From the NCBI GenBank assembly GCA_018857735.1, contig JABMCL010002342.1:387501-451500 (forward strand): 64,000 nt of DNA, written 5' to 3'. Position 1 is the stretch's first letter, and each line of letters starts with the position of its first letter. Below, piece by piece: positions 56,186-63,405 of the stretch. Source of the DNA: Alviniconcha marisindica (Eukaryota; Mollusca; Gastropoda; Provannidae). Under the pieces are notes generated by a model. The model made no database searches, was not told the origin of the DNA, and was given only the letters and a program-made list of their open reading frames with translations. Made by a program: the position numbers and the translations under genes.

Positions 56186-59052
56186 CAATGGGATAGCTTG
56201 AAGAGGTATATAAACATGCAGAAGGGGAACTAGTCAGGCTAAATGTGGACACTGAACCTTGTTCCAGCAGAAAAGAATCAAGGCAGCAGAGGCAGACAGC
56301 ATACACACTCCACACTAAGAGCTTTACCTTCAAGCTCAGGGTAGAAGTACTTGAAGCAGGCAAACTTCATTTTGGAAGAGGACTCTATGATGGGCTGGCT
56401 CTCGCACAAAAAGAAGGCATCAATGAGACGGCAGTCGCGCGTGCGGAACTGCTGGCATGCTAGTACGAAGCGACACTGCTGGCAGTCGCGGATAAAAAGG
56501 CTGCACACACCAAACAGCACAGGCTTTAACAGTGATCCCACACGGCATCCGATGCCCACAATGAGGCACTGGAGTCACTGCACATAAAATAATAATAAAA
56601 TGATAATCCTCACTGACACACAGCCGTTTACTGATTCTGTGTCCTGTTTGTTTCTTTTGTGCAATCATTTTCAGGGCATTTTGGGTCTCGTATTCCACAC
56701 AAAAATCAGGGCATTAGAATTTATCCCCAGCATCAGCAGCAGCATCACCACCACCACCACATTCATACCATCACGATTAAAGTTATTTCTGACTTCATTT
56801 AAAAGGCTGTTGGTATCGTGCAAAAGCAGCAAATACAGGTTTACTGGCTTCTTCTAAAGTAAAATGCACAAGGTGAGCAGATGCACAGGATACTTGCATG
56901 TGCACATACCCAAGACAGCATGAATTAAACACACAAGGTGAGCAGATACACAGTATACTTGTATACATGCATACATACACAAGACAGCATAAATTAAGTG
57001 TTCTTCCCCTCCCCAAAACTTTTTTGTGCTCACTGCCTCCATCAGTAAATGTAAAGCACACAAAAATCACATCCAGCTATTTCCCCAGTTTACTTTCATT
57101 TCACTCAGCTTGCCCCCCTGTCATTAACCCCTTTGCTTCCCGTATGACATCATTATCATACGACGTTCATGGCAAAGTGTTTCCCAGCTGCTAGAAAAAT
57201 GTCCCTCAATGTCCTGCTCAAGTTCTGACAGTTCACACAAGCTCAGGAGAGGCAAAAGTTCTAGAAAAATTCCCTTGATGTCCTGCTCGAGGTCTGAATG
57301 TTCATTAGTTTTGCCTCAGGAGAGGCAAAAGTTTTAGAAAAATTAACATTTCCGGTGCCCTTAACCTGTCTGCAAGACTCTTCTGTGAAGGAGCACACAT
57401 TCTTCAGCAGGGAAAGGGTTACACCTAAAGCACGTTTTGTTTTAAATGTATGTGTGCGATACTGTTTATTCTACAGCACACTTCCCTAAGTAATATATTC
57501 TATATTCTATTTCAATAATGCGTGCAACATTTGTACGTTAGTGTGTGTCTTATTCAAGTAGATTTTATTCTGTTGTTTGTTATTCATGTGTGGCACCCTT
57601 GTTATCCTTTGAATGGAATAATGAAGTGCTCGACTTGACATGAATATAATACCTGTATGCTTTACTGTAATTTCCCGCAGCAGGATGAACAAAGTGTTCT
57701 GTATTTTCAGTAGGGAAGCCGATTAAAGCAGTGGAAAGCAGCTACAGCTACCAAAGAGGTCGAGAGACTCACCTCTGTTTCACCGGGCCAATAAAAAAGC
57801 TGCAGTTGGTGCAGTCATCAACGGTTATCGTCGCACAGTAGTCAAATATGTAGATATTGCAATCCTGCAACAGAGAAAGGCAAACATAGAGCACAATGAC
57901 ATTAAATGTTGGGATATGCAATATATATATTATAGATATATCACCATAATTTGGCTGTCACTTTTCATCCTTCTGATCATTTCACTGACACATGGTGTAT
58001 GAAAAAGTGTGGACGGGGGGTGGGGGGTGGTGGGAGGTCAGATGATCCTGTCATTCATGATCTGACCAACTGATTCTGCAATTCAATCAAGAATAGCAAA
58101 TAAAAGCCAATTTCAATTCGCTTGCCTGAGTATTCCAGATTAGCCACTGTCTTTGTCACACACTGTGAGATACCCCTGAACACTATGTGCAAAAGATCTA
58201 CCAGCCTTTGCAATTTACAGCAGCGCTTATGGAGTCCAAACAGCAAAATATGTTCCCCAAGACCAAGCACCTCCATCAAGATCATCTTCTGACCCACCTG
58301 GCACACAGCCACCCGTGACCACTCTGCACAATGAGCTGTGACCATGCTGCCACCCAATTCTGTCAACTCGAATACTTCTTCTTCCGTATGGTGTCCAACT
58401 TCAACATTCTGAAGATTCTGACACTTTTAGTGCATGCTAAGCTATTTTGGTGTTTCTGTAATCCACTGAACTCTGACATGGACTACAGGATCTCTAATGT
58501 ATGTGTGTATGTGGTCTTTTTGCATGTGTATACACACAGGGGGACTTGATTTATAGTCTCACTCAAAAGACTTTTGTCGAGTCTGCACAGAATTTGACTG
58601 GAGAAATCTCAGGGCAGGCAGAAAGCCTAGCATGTAACAGTCACATACACACACATGACACACACGCACACACACACACATACATACACACACATGACAC
58701 ACATGCACACACACACACATACATACACACACATACTCTCTCTCTCTCTCTCTGTTTTCTTTAATGTTCAGAACGGACCATCAAAAAAACAGCTGGTACA
58801 TCTGACCAATTCGTGATTTTGTTTCCAGTATATCCTGATCTTAACCAGTGAAATTCCAGAAATTACTGGTAACACAAAACCTGCCACAGTTCTGTGTCGA
58901 CGGCACTGACTGACCTGGCAAGCTTCAGACTGACCTGACAATTCTGTATGACTAGCTGTTGACCGTTGACAGTGCCAGGCATTCGTCCCACAGTCTCTCC
59001 CTTCAGATCCTGGATGATGTAGTCCTGCACCTTGGAGCGGTCTCGCACATCC
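40871..59052 (-). CDS. RP2: protein XRP2 (TBCC-domain GAP for ARL2/ARL3), nine exons, N-terminal exon outside window
   Basis: XRP2 is a membrane-anchored GTPase-activating protein for ARL3 that helps deliver lipidated proteins to cilia; human RP2 is a retinitis pigmentosa gene. Nine exons join in frame through phases 0,2,1,0,0,0,1,1, giving about 325 residues; the human protein has 350, and the short missing N-terminal exon accounts for the difference. The first four exons form the TBCC beta-helix: [42 protein letters not shown] and [10 protein letters not shown]. The catalytic arginine finger of the QQFR motif is at 56443-56445. QPIIESSS and [14 protein letters not shown] follow. The last five exons form the NDK-like domain, from [11 protein letters not shown] to [12 protein letters not shown]. 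No stop or frameshift was found, so it should be functional. The first exon here begins with the last base of a codon expected to be Trp. Confidence 0.94.
41400..41825 (+). repeat. family F copy with internal triplication
   Basis: The head segment (CAACCCAAAACAG(A/G)TAAG, TGGTTTAGCTTTCCATCTCA, TTCATCG, CTGTACCTTACAGCATATCT) occurs three times at about 41415, 41510 and 41616. The body and right end then appear once (AGCTTGATAAAGGGGGATTA, GTCATTCTTGTTTCA). It lies in the RP2 intron before the last exon. Confidence 0.75.
42000..42034. repeat. G-rich run
   Basis: GGGGT repeats and a G run; on this strand it could form a G-quadruplex. Intronic to RP2 (the transcript carries the C-rich strand). 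Confidence 0.7.
42691..42777 (-). CDS. RP2: RP2 exon 8 of 9 in window
   Basis: The acceptor AATGTTCAG precedes 42777 and the donor ACAG/GTAGGG follows 42691. It encodes [19 protein letters not shown] and [10 protein letters not shown], matching the XRP2 GPVIALEF-type strand and helix. A second donor (GACAG/GTACCA) nine bases earlier would keep the frame and drop three residues. The acceptor and start of this exon are duplicated upstream. Confidence 0.9.
42757..42999 (-). repeat. 91-bp tandem repeat containing the splice acceptor and start of an RP2 exon
   Basis: The acceptor-containing box ACAGGTCCTGAACAT occurs at 42771, 42862 and 42953, exactly 91 bases apart, inside units sharing AACATAAAATCATCTGTAAA, TAGCGTGTAC and GCTACCAC. 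The first copy is the real exon boundary. The two upstream copies reproduce the acceptor and about 20 exon bases, which on the minus strand read PVIAVEFC. Confidence 0.92.
43193..43221. repeat. CA microsatellite
   Basis: Short CA tract within an RP2 intron, followed by a TATATATA run. Confidence 0.9.
43473..43572 (-). CDS. RP2: RP2 exon 7 of 9 in window
   Basis: The acceptor ATGTTACAG precedes 43572 and the donor CAGG/GTAGGT follows 43473. It encodes [18 protein letters not shown], then [15 protein letters not shown], corresponding to the FFLVQTKEVSM region of XRP2. Its acceptor and first codons are the start of a tandem array that extends upstream. Confidence 0.9.
43573..44105 (-). repeat. 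~125-bp tandem repeat with RP2 splice-acceptor copies and hairpins
   Basis: About four units run upstream from the exon. Each holds an acceptor-like box (minus strand GTGACAG or GTTACAG), then a copy of the exon head reading DCLLV, then a hairpin with 11-base arms CTGGTGTCAGT and ACTGACACCAG around an 8-base loop (43679-43708, 43805-43834, 43930-43959). The last unit has a shortened right arm. Units also share CACCACCTCTGTACATTTTT and CACACATCCACCTCGGCC. Confidence 0.9.
44386..44456. repeat. TA then GA microsatellite
   Basis: A short TA run joined to about 40 bases of GA repeat, directly before the 278-bp duplication. Confidence 0.9.
44453..45010 (-). repeat. 278-bp direct duplication with GAACTC-repeat end
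   Basis: Two copies (from 44453 and 44731) start with GAACTCGAACTCGAA and share ACTTTATTTTCCAAGGAT, CATTTAGAC, AAATATAACACTAC and AATAAACATACAGGAACAGC. On the minus strand each ends AATAAAGT then (TTCGAG) repeats, which looks like a retroelement 3' tail. Differences between copies show that the duplication is not recent. Confidence 0.85.
45095..45595 (-). mobile_element. LINE fragment, reverse transcriptase C-terminus
   Basis: The minus strand reads [18 protein letters not shown], then [18 protein letters not shown] and [10 protein letters not shown], the closing motifs of many non-LTR retrotransposon reverse transcriptases. It is truncated at the 5' end and followed on its 3' side by a C run and short CA tracts. 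It is a different lineage from the 20840 and 62219 fragments, judged by the wording of the motifs. Confidence 0.75.
45600..45745 (+). repeat. dispersed repeat family E, short copy
   Basis: AGGTTCCCTGTGTGCGTACA, GCAAAAAGATCACACATGCA, CGTTAAAGATCACATAG and CCAGCATGTACC identify the middle of the family E element. Confidence 0.65.
46291..46371 (-). CDS. RP2: RP2 exon 6 of 9 in window
   Basis: The acceptor TCCTTTCAG precedes 46371 and the donor GAAC/GTAAGT follows 46291. The 81-base phase 0 exon encodes [17 protein letters not shown] and [10 protein letters not shown], the first strand and helix of the NDK-like domain. Confidence 0.92.
46540..46678 (-). repeat. dispersed repeat family A, reverse
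   Basis: GAGGATGTACCTTTGGTGGA, GCCTTGTATTTACCTGAATG, CCAATTCAGATCTTTGCAG and TTCAAGCACTGACTAACTAC form a nearly full-length reverse copy in an RP2 intron. Confidence 0.75.
47164..47368 (+). repeat. dispersed repeat family F
   Basis: Starts TCTGAAACAAGAATGAC and continues AACAGATAAGTGGCTTAGCT, AGCTTGATAAAGGGGAATTA and TTTTGTCCTAATAAATC. It lacks the right-end TTCTTGTTTCAG seen in the other copies. Confidence 0.7.
47446..47574 (-). CDS. RP2: RP2 exon 5 of 9 in window
   Basis: The acceptor TGTTCCAG precedes 47574 and the donor GATGAG/GTGGGT follows 47446. The 129-base phase 0 exon encodes [16 protein letters not shown], then [19 protein letters not shown] and PFDE. The VxDFVPLPT and PQTLGQRRK stretch is the linker between the TBCC and NDK-like domains. 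Confidence 0.93.
47640..48220. repeat. ~117 bp tandem repeat, five units
   Basis: TTACTGGATTTTAACTCCTG, CACACAGTCACCTCAACATG, AGCAAAACACCAT and AACACAGACCCAAAACTCTT recur about every 108-118 bases. The box GGTCACCTCA after CAACCACACAGG also occurs singly at about 52430 and 61600, so this satellite too grew from a dispersed element. Confidence 0.88.
48221..48990. other. RP2 intron, no feature recognised
   Basis: Unique-looking intronic sequence with a G-rich start and T-rich middle; nothing further recognised. Confidence 0.5.
48990..49131. repeat. ~69 bp tandem repeat
   Basis: Just over two units of AGCCAGGATTAAACTTGGGC, TTTACTGTCCTGCATCCCTG and TGCCTTTAATACCAAAC. Confidence 0.85.
49132..49690. 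repeat. ~134 bp tandem repeat, four units, one with a CA expansion
   Basis: TGAGATAGTTCCTGTTTTAT with TAACCGATATA recurs at about 49206, 49344 and 49608, and CCTGACTGTACTC-like boxes at 49148, 49268 and 49401. The last unit contains a CA tract of about 80 bases (49459-49536) plus a diverged CA stretch, lengthening it to about 263. Confidence 0.85.
49900..50185. repeat. 45-bp minisatellite
   Basis: About six units of ATTCACCATCTTCAGGTGAA, TTCACTATCACTGCCAGGAC and CCAAC. The unit contains the small palindrome-like TTCACC and GGTGAA. The 15-codon period leaves a plus-strand frame open without protein character. Confidence 0.88.
50278..50300. repeat. T run joined to G run
   Basis: About 14 T followed by about 17 G, low complexity within an RP2 intron. 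Confidence 0.8.
50730..51205. repeat. ~82 bp tandem repeat
   Basis: Five to six units with CAGATGGTCTGGCCACA, GTCACAGTTGCTTCACA, CACAGTGTTTCACTGCAGTG and TAAATGAACACAAACAAC. Intronic to RP2. Confidence 0.9.
51290..51408. repeat. TG microsatellite followed by module I
   Basis: A TG tract (51290-51352) then GTAAGTAAGTAAGTTGG, TTTTACGCCCAGTCAACCGG and GGTTATATCAGGGCG, a reverse module I copy. Confidence 0.8.
51411..53150. other. RP2 intron, mostly unique
   Basis: AT-rich intronic sequence with short ATATAT runs, a single copy of the GGTCACCTCA box near 52450 and a module I fragment near 52885. An open frame at 52796-53107 runs through a local duplication (GATTTGGATTTCTAC with CTGTCATTTGATGA) and module I, so it is not treated as a gene. 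Confidence 0.55.
53158..53525. repeat. 21-22 bp minisatellite
   Basis: About sixteen units of CTTTCCCACTCTCAA, alternating AGGCTGG and GACAGG spacers, so a two-unit higher-order pattern of about 43 bases is visible in the first half. Confidence 0.9.
53795..54150. repeat. ~25-30 bp degenerate tandem repeat
   Basis: GGGATTTTAGGGTGGTCTTA and AAAAG recur irregularly at 53800-53960 and 54010-54150. The GATTTTAGGGTGG box is the most constant part. Confidence 0.8.
54361..54467 (-). CDS. RP2: RP2 exon 4 of 9 in window
   Basis: The acceptor TCTTTTACAG precedes 54467 and the donor CAGAG/GTGAGG follows 54361. Two bases complete an Ala codon, then [18 protein letters not shown] and [17 protein letters not shown]. 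This is one of the most conserved XRP2 segments. Confidence 0.94.
54571..54626. repeat. CA microsatellite
   Basis: About 56 bases of pure CA; in the RP2 transcript this is a UG tract about 100 bases upstream of an acceptor. Confidence 0.95.
55010..55590 (-). repeat. ~75 bp tandem repeat derived from family A
   Basis: About seven units of GATGTGACCTTGG, (T/A)GGAGTTCATCTAC, CTTGTATTTACTTG and ATCTACATGACCTTGA. The core matches the reverse orientation of family A (GAGGATGTACCTTTGGTGGA and CTTGTATTTACATGCATG). Intronic to RP2. Confidence 0.85.
55797..56181. repeat. long CA microsatellites
   Basis: CA tracts at 55821-55851, 55861-55916, 55920-56013 (with ATGCA interruptions) and 56119-56181, separated by about 100 unique bases. 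Long Thr/His or Val/Cys frames result. Confidence 0.95.
56328..56500 (-). CDS. RP2: RP2 exon 3 of 9 in window (arginine-finger exon)
   Basis: The acceptor TGTGTGCAG precedes 56500 and the donor GAAG/GTAAAG follows 56328. It encodes [52 protein letters not shown] and YPELE. The arginine of QQFR, equivalent to the human residue needed for GAP activity, is intact, as is the QPIIESSS motif. Confidence 0.95.
57195..57425 (+). repeat. dispersed repeat family G with internal duplication
   Basis: GATGTCCTGCTCGAG-type boxes and CTCAGGAGAGGCAAAAGTT occur twice before AACCTGTCTGCAAGACTCTT and GGGAAAGGGTTA, matching 24850-25012. Confidence 0.7.
57555..57720 (-). repeat. single copy of the 4.2-kb array unit plus a second dispersed box
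   Basis: ATTCATGTGTGGCACCC and CTTTGAATGGAATAATGAAG are the reverse of the units at 4221-4560. GTAATTTCCCGCAGCAGGAT with GAACAAAGTGTTCTGTAT also resembles 43347-43382. Confidence 0.65.
57773..57864 (-). CDS. RP2: RP2 exon 2 of 9 in window
   Basis: The acceptor TGTTGCAG precedes 57864 and the donor CAGAG/GTGAGT follows 57773. It encodes [30 protein letters not shown] and two bases of a Ser codon. The repeated D(C)N/DDCTNC turns are typical TBCC beta-helix rungs. Confidence 0.94.
58440..58640 (-). repeat. dispersed repeat family E, reverse
   Basis: GTGGTCTTTTTGCATGTGTA, GTCGAGTCTGCACAGAATTT and AAAGCCTAGCATGTAACAGT mirror the 27493 copy in the opposite orientation. Confidence 0.65.
58655..58880 (-). 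repeat. CA/CT tract and family C half-copy
   Basis: CA repeats in two similar blocks (58655-58735) and a CT run, followed by AAACAGCTGGTACATCTGAC and CTTAACCAGTGAAATTCC, the head of family C in reverse. It ends about 55 bases from the RP2 exon at 58935. Confidence 0.65.
58935..59052 (-). CDS. RP2: RP2 exon 1 of 9 in window (start of TBCC domain)
   Basis: The acceptor TGTATTTTCAG precedes 59052 and the donor TGTCAG/GTCAGT follows 58935. One leading base completes a codon expected to be Trp, then [18 protein letters not shown] and [21 protein letters not shown]. The preceding exon with the myristoylation/palmitoylation start was not found before 64000. Confidence 0.93.
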
Positions 59053-59269
59053 CTGAAAATACAAGGGATCCCAGTGCTATCATAATAATGACAATGCTGA
59101 TGACGATGTTTGTATGCCAAACATTTCCACATGCACAGCACATAAAAAATTGTTTTTTTAAAACAGGAAAGGACAGTTGGCATGGAACGGGAAAGTGGAT
59201 TAAAAAAACAACAACACTTTTTTAACGCTTTCAAAAATGGTGCTGCCTTCAACCCAGCCTTGATGGACT

Positions 59270-59410
59270 CAAAAGAACCAACTCTGAAGGACCCAAAAGA
59301 AGAATCAACTCTGAAGGACTTGGAAGAAGAATCAAGTCTGAAAGATTCTGATTCAGGAGAATAATCAACTCTGAAGGACTTGGAAGAAGAATGACCTACT
59401 CTGAAGTACT
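59270..59410. repeat. ~30 bp tandem repeat
   Basis: About four units of CAACTCTGAAGGACTTGGAA and GAAGAAT. A plus-strand frame crosses it without family resemblance. Confidence 0.8.
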
Positions 59411-59695
59411 TGGAATCCTTGGAAGGAAAAGGCACCAAAGTGTTTGTTTAGTGTGTGTATTTTTGTTTTGACCAGCAGTCAAGGATTTGGCCACTAGTGT
59501 TGCATGTTTTAATGCATGCTGGGTTCTTTTAATAATAATAATGATAATAATAAGGAAGGAAAAGGTACCAAAGTGTTTGTTTAGTGTGTGTATTTTTGTA
59601 TTTTTGTTTTGACCAGCAGTCAAGGACTTGACCATTATTGTTGCATGTTTTAATGCATGCTGGGTTCTTTTAATAATAATAATAATAATGACATA
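59410..59695. repeat. ~135 bp duplication ending in ATA repeats
   Basis: GGAAGGAAAAGG(C/T)ACCAAAG, GTTTAGTGTGTGTATTTTTG, ACCAGCAGTCAAGGA and GCATGCTGGGTTCTTTTAAT recur, each copy ending in AATAATAAT. Confidence 0.88.
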
Positions 59696-59874
59696 TTTAT
59701 AAAGCACAGACTTTTAGCATAAAAACAGAGCTTGGCATGCTGCACAAAATGCAAATATAAACTACATTCACACTGACACACTGGCAGGCGAAAAATAAAG
59801 CAATAACTACAAGCAATTCAAATCAACACGCAAGGCCAACATTACACACACACATACACAAAAAGCGAACCCAC

Positions 59875-59878
59875 GCAT

Positions 59879-59952
<74 letters not shown>

Positions 59953-59958
59953 CACAGC
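59875..59958. repeat. CA microsatellite
   Basis: About 80 bases of CA with one ACCAC interruption. Confidence 0.95.
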
Positions 59959-60254
59959 ATATCAGTCAACTGAAATAATTTAAAAACAATAGAGAAAGGG
60001 CGGAAGAGAGGAGAGGGAGAGAGAGAATTTGCCAGCAGTATTAGGTTTTAAATAGATGGATCTTCACAGCACTTTTCAAATGCAATGGTTGACTGAATTC
60101 TGGCGTGTCCATAGGTGACCCAACTGTGACATAGAATAGACAGGGAATTCTACTTTCCTCAGCTGGACTGTCCACCTGAACTACTGAACCATGTCAGATT
60201 CTAAGATAGCATGGGCTCAAGAGCAAGTAGGTGGGGGCCAGTGTGGATGTGTAT

Positions 60255-60345
60255 GAAGGGAAGTCAAGCAAGAACTTGAGAAGTCAAGCAAGAACTTGAG
60301 CAGTCAAGCAAGACCTTGGGCAGTCAAGCAAGACCCTGAAGGCAG
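60255..60345. repeat. ~24 bp tandem repeat
   Basis: Four units of AGTCAAGCAAGAACTTGAG, changing to AAGACCTTGGGC in later units. Confidence 0.85.
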
Positions 60346-60404
60346 CACACCCCTTTTCCCCGTCCATGCGTGCAGTATTTTCACACTGATGATGTTGTTG
60401 TGTT

Positions 60405-60455
60405 TGTGCGACACCTTTCAAGCGCCAATTAACTCTCCTGCGTGTTGATTCTGAT
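60405..60455 (-). repeat. family A fragment, reverse
   Basis: CACCTTTCAAGCGCCAATTA, ACTCTCCTGCGTGTTGATTC matches the end of the reverse family A copy at 31351-31473. Confidence 0.65.
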
Positions 60456-60721
60456 GATTAAGTCTGTGAACAAGTGTGACAAATGGCAGTGAAGCCAACA
60501 AAGAAATACTGTGGTGTGTGTATACTACACATTGTTAGCTGTCATAATCATATGTATTATGATTGTGAAACTTAGAAAATGTTGGAGAATGTTGTAGAGC
60601 GCAGTGAGTTTGTGTACACCAGAGAATAGCGCTATACAAAAGTTATTTATTATCTATTATTATTTTTAGTTTGGGTAAAAGTCAATGCCTAAATAAAACA
60701 CCTTGGGACAGTTGAAGCTGT

Positions 60722-60950
60722 TGTGAGCTGGTCTGGTCTAGTGGTAAGGCAGCGGTAAGGGGATGAAGTGGGTTCAAATCATCACTTTAGCTCTTCTTTC
60801 GATTCAAAAGTTGTGGTTTATGGACTCGTTCTTATGACTCTGCCCCTCACAATTAATGAAACATTAGAATGGCTCTCATCACCAGCAATCTAATGCATAA
60901 GTCATTCTGGTGGTGACAGCTTAATGTTAGGTACAGTCCTCCCCCACCCC
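60722..60950 (+). mobile_element. tRNA-derived SINE family H
   Basis: Head with an A box-like TGGTCTAGTGGTAAG (60734-60748) and a B box GGTTCAAATC (60771-60780) at tRNA-like spacing. The body contains ATTAATGAAACATTAGAATG, TCTGGTGGTGACAG and TTAGGTACAGTCC, and also occurs at 37040-37290. The head resembles a tRNA with the common TCTAGTGGT D-arm. Confidence 0.7.
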
Positions 60951-60956
60951 CACAAA

Positions 60957-61033
60957 CAGAAACTGAATTATTTATTTTTTAAAGAAAAACCCCCCCCCCC
61001 CCCTTTTTCTTTAAAAAAAAAAATCAGTTTCTG
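60957..61033. repeat. inverted repeat with poly-C loop
   Basis: Perfect 15-base arms TTTTTTAAAGAAAAA (60975-60989) and TTTTTCTTTAAAAAA (61004-61018) flank 14 C residues. The pairing resumes outside with CAGAAACTGA (60957) and TCAGTTTCTG (61024). Confidence 0.85.
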
Positions 61034-62218
61034 TGAGGACACAGAAATTTCTCACTTGATTTCTGGTTCCATTTGTTTAAAAACAAAAACAAAAGGTTTA
61101 AAGTTGCCAAAACACATCTGTGAGTGGAGCCATTTTGTGCCCAGTGGTCTGTATCACTAAGAGTGAAGTTATGAATAAGGTCAGAATAAATTAAGAATAA
61201 GGCCAGAATAAGTTAAAAATAAGAGCCAGAATAATTGAAGAATAAGTTCAGAATAAAGGCCAAAGTAAGTTCAGAACAGAATAAGGCCAGCACATGTGGC
61301 AAAAGACGAGTCAATCTTTTTCTGCTTGTCATTGATAAAGAGCAAAACCAACATGGCAGTGCCCCATGGAACTCAAATTCAAAGCTATCAAAGCACTTCT
61401 TTTGTATAAATATTGACAGAACAACCAAACAAAGCCTGCAAGTGGCATTATATAAATTTGCACATCTTCTATGTTTTCAGACTGGCTTGCGTCTTCACTT
61501 CAGTTCCTGTTTAAGGTTGGTGGAAGACGTAACTACAGTACATGAGTTAGAGTCACTGCCTGCGAGCACAAGTCAGTTTGTAATTGGTTTTTATCATCCT
61601 GTCAACCACACAGGGTCACCTCAGGACCATCAAACTCTGTAAATTATGCATATTTCAAAACTCTTCTCTTATATATATCTATATATATAGTGCACACCCT
61701 TTCTCAAGTCAAAATCTGCAAAATCCATCCATATGCAATGTTTGAAACGAACATAAATACACAAACAGCAAACACAATTTTCTACAGTTAATACAGCTAG
61801 GACATGCTGGCATCACTGACCATTTTGTCTGACTTACTGATACCAGATTAAAGAAAAGGAATGGACAGAAACAATTAATTTAATTTAAAAACAATTGTAT
61901 GCATTATGGCAAATACCAAAGCTATATATATATATATATATGGCAGAAAACTGAACATACCACCTACCATTAGTAGTAAATAGTACCAACTATTATCTCC
62001 TACATCAGTACATGCTCAACAAGAACCATACAAAAAAAGCCCATTGATTAACAAAACAACAACAACAAAAATCTTGGAAACTTTTCTGGGGGGAAAGTCA
62101 GGGTAATGGACTATGACAGTATGAGTAGAAAAATGACAAGGCAGAAAGAGCAACCGGACTAGGTAGAAGAACAAGAAAGGACACAGGAAAGCAGAAAATC
62201 CAACAATACAAATGCAAG

Positions 62219-62414
62219 ACTGGTGGTTTCACACCTTCTGTTGCTTTGGACCCCACATTTGGAATTCACTCCCACAAGACCTTAGACGCTGCTCAACCCT
62301 TTCATTTTTCGAAGCCAAATTGAAAACCTTCCTCTTCTCACAGTATTTTCATCCCAGCTAATATCAGTACCCAGTTTCTGCTGCAGCCGTGTGTGTGGGG
62401 GTGTGTGGGGGTGT

Positions 62415-62513
<99 letters not shown>

Positions 62514-62760
62514 TGTAGTGTGTATGTAGTGTGTGTTTCAGTGTGTGTGTGTGGGGGTGTGTGTGTGTTGTGTGTGTGTGGTGTGTGTTAGTGCGTGGCA
62601 CAGCAGCGTTTGTTTTCCTGCATAATACTTTATGTAAATTGTTTTGGTAGGACTGTGCTCTACACGTGTATAGAATATCATATTTAGATTAATGTATATC
62701 ATGCGAGTGCTCAGGGCGTTTATGAGCGCATGATAAATGTACATTATCATTATTATTATA
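62219..62760 (+). mobile_element. LINE 3' end with TG expansion and 3' tail
   Basis: The plus strand reads GPHIWNSLPQDLRRCSTLS, FFEAKLKTFLFSQYFHPS and a TAA stop at about 62360, the end of a CR1/L2-like reverse transcriptase ORF. A TG tract of about 95 bases (62417-62512) plus variants follows, then ATAATACTTTATGTAAATTG, GGTAGGACTGTGCTC and a terminal ATTATTATTAT. This links the tail sequences at 21775 and 24655 to the same LINE family. The copy is 5'-truncated. Confidence 0.85.
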
Positions 62761-63004
62761 GAATCAAATGACAGCCCTGAGATTCCAGACAGTTGGATGC
62801 CATCAGACATCCTGGCCTCCCTCAGGGCTGCGGAAGCAGGCACAAAGCTTAGGAAACTAGGACAACACAGCACCAGAAGGGCATCAACCCTGAACTGCCT
62901 GCAGAAGGCACTGACTGAAAACAGTGCACAATTTGCCTTCAAAGAACAAACTAGGGCCACTGTCAACAAGACAAACACTGGAAGGGCTACAAGGGCTGTA
63001 CACT

Positions 63005-63405
63005 AGGGAAGTTTCTACCATAGGCCAAGTATACAGTGATCATGCTAGACATTTTTCAAAATGGTGTGACATATATAGTATAAGGTGGTGAAAGTGGTTC
63101 ACGAAAACCAGTCAGACAATCACTGTAACCAGTCAGATAGATGGCTGTCTAGGCTACTTCTAGAGCTCTACTTGCAAACACTCTACTCCCTTTCCCATCT
63201 AGAAAATACACACACACACACGCACACAAACATTATGCACTTTGCACGCACACCCACTCTCTCTCTCTCTCTCTCTGCCGCGTTTATTATTTATAGGTTA
63301 GAACCGGTCAAACAAAATAACAGCTGGTACATCTGACTGACTGCTGAAATGTTTTCTGGCATATGCTGATCCTAACCTGTAAAACACTGGAAATTACCTG
63401 TCAAC
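63005..63405 (-). repeat. dispersed repeat family C, reverse full-length copy
   Basis: ACAGTGATCATGCTAGACAT, AGGTGGTGAAAGTGGTTC, ACCAGTCAGACAATCACTG, a CA then CT microsatellite (63210-63280), and AACAGCTGGTACATCTGACT. This is the mirror of copy 1 at 1609-1990. Confidence 0.75.

Noticed and set aside
56351..56587. Plus-strand frames over the RP2 arginine-finger exon
   Set aside because: They are shadows of the conserved minus-strand exon.
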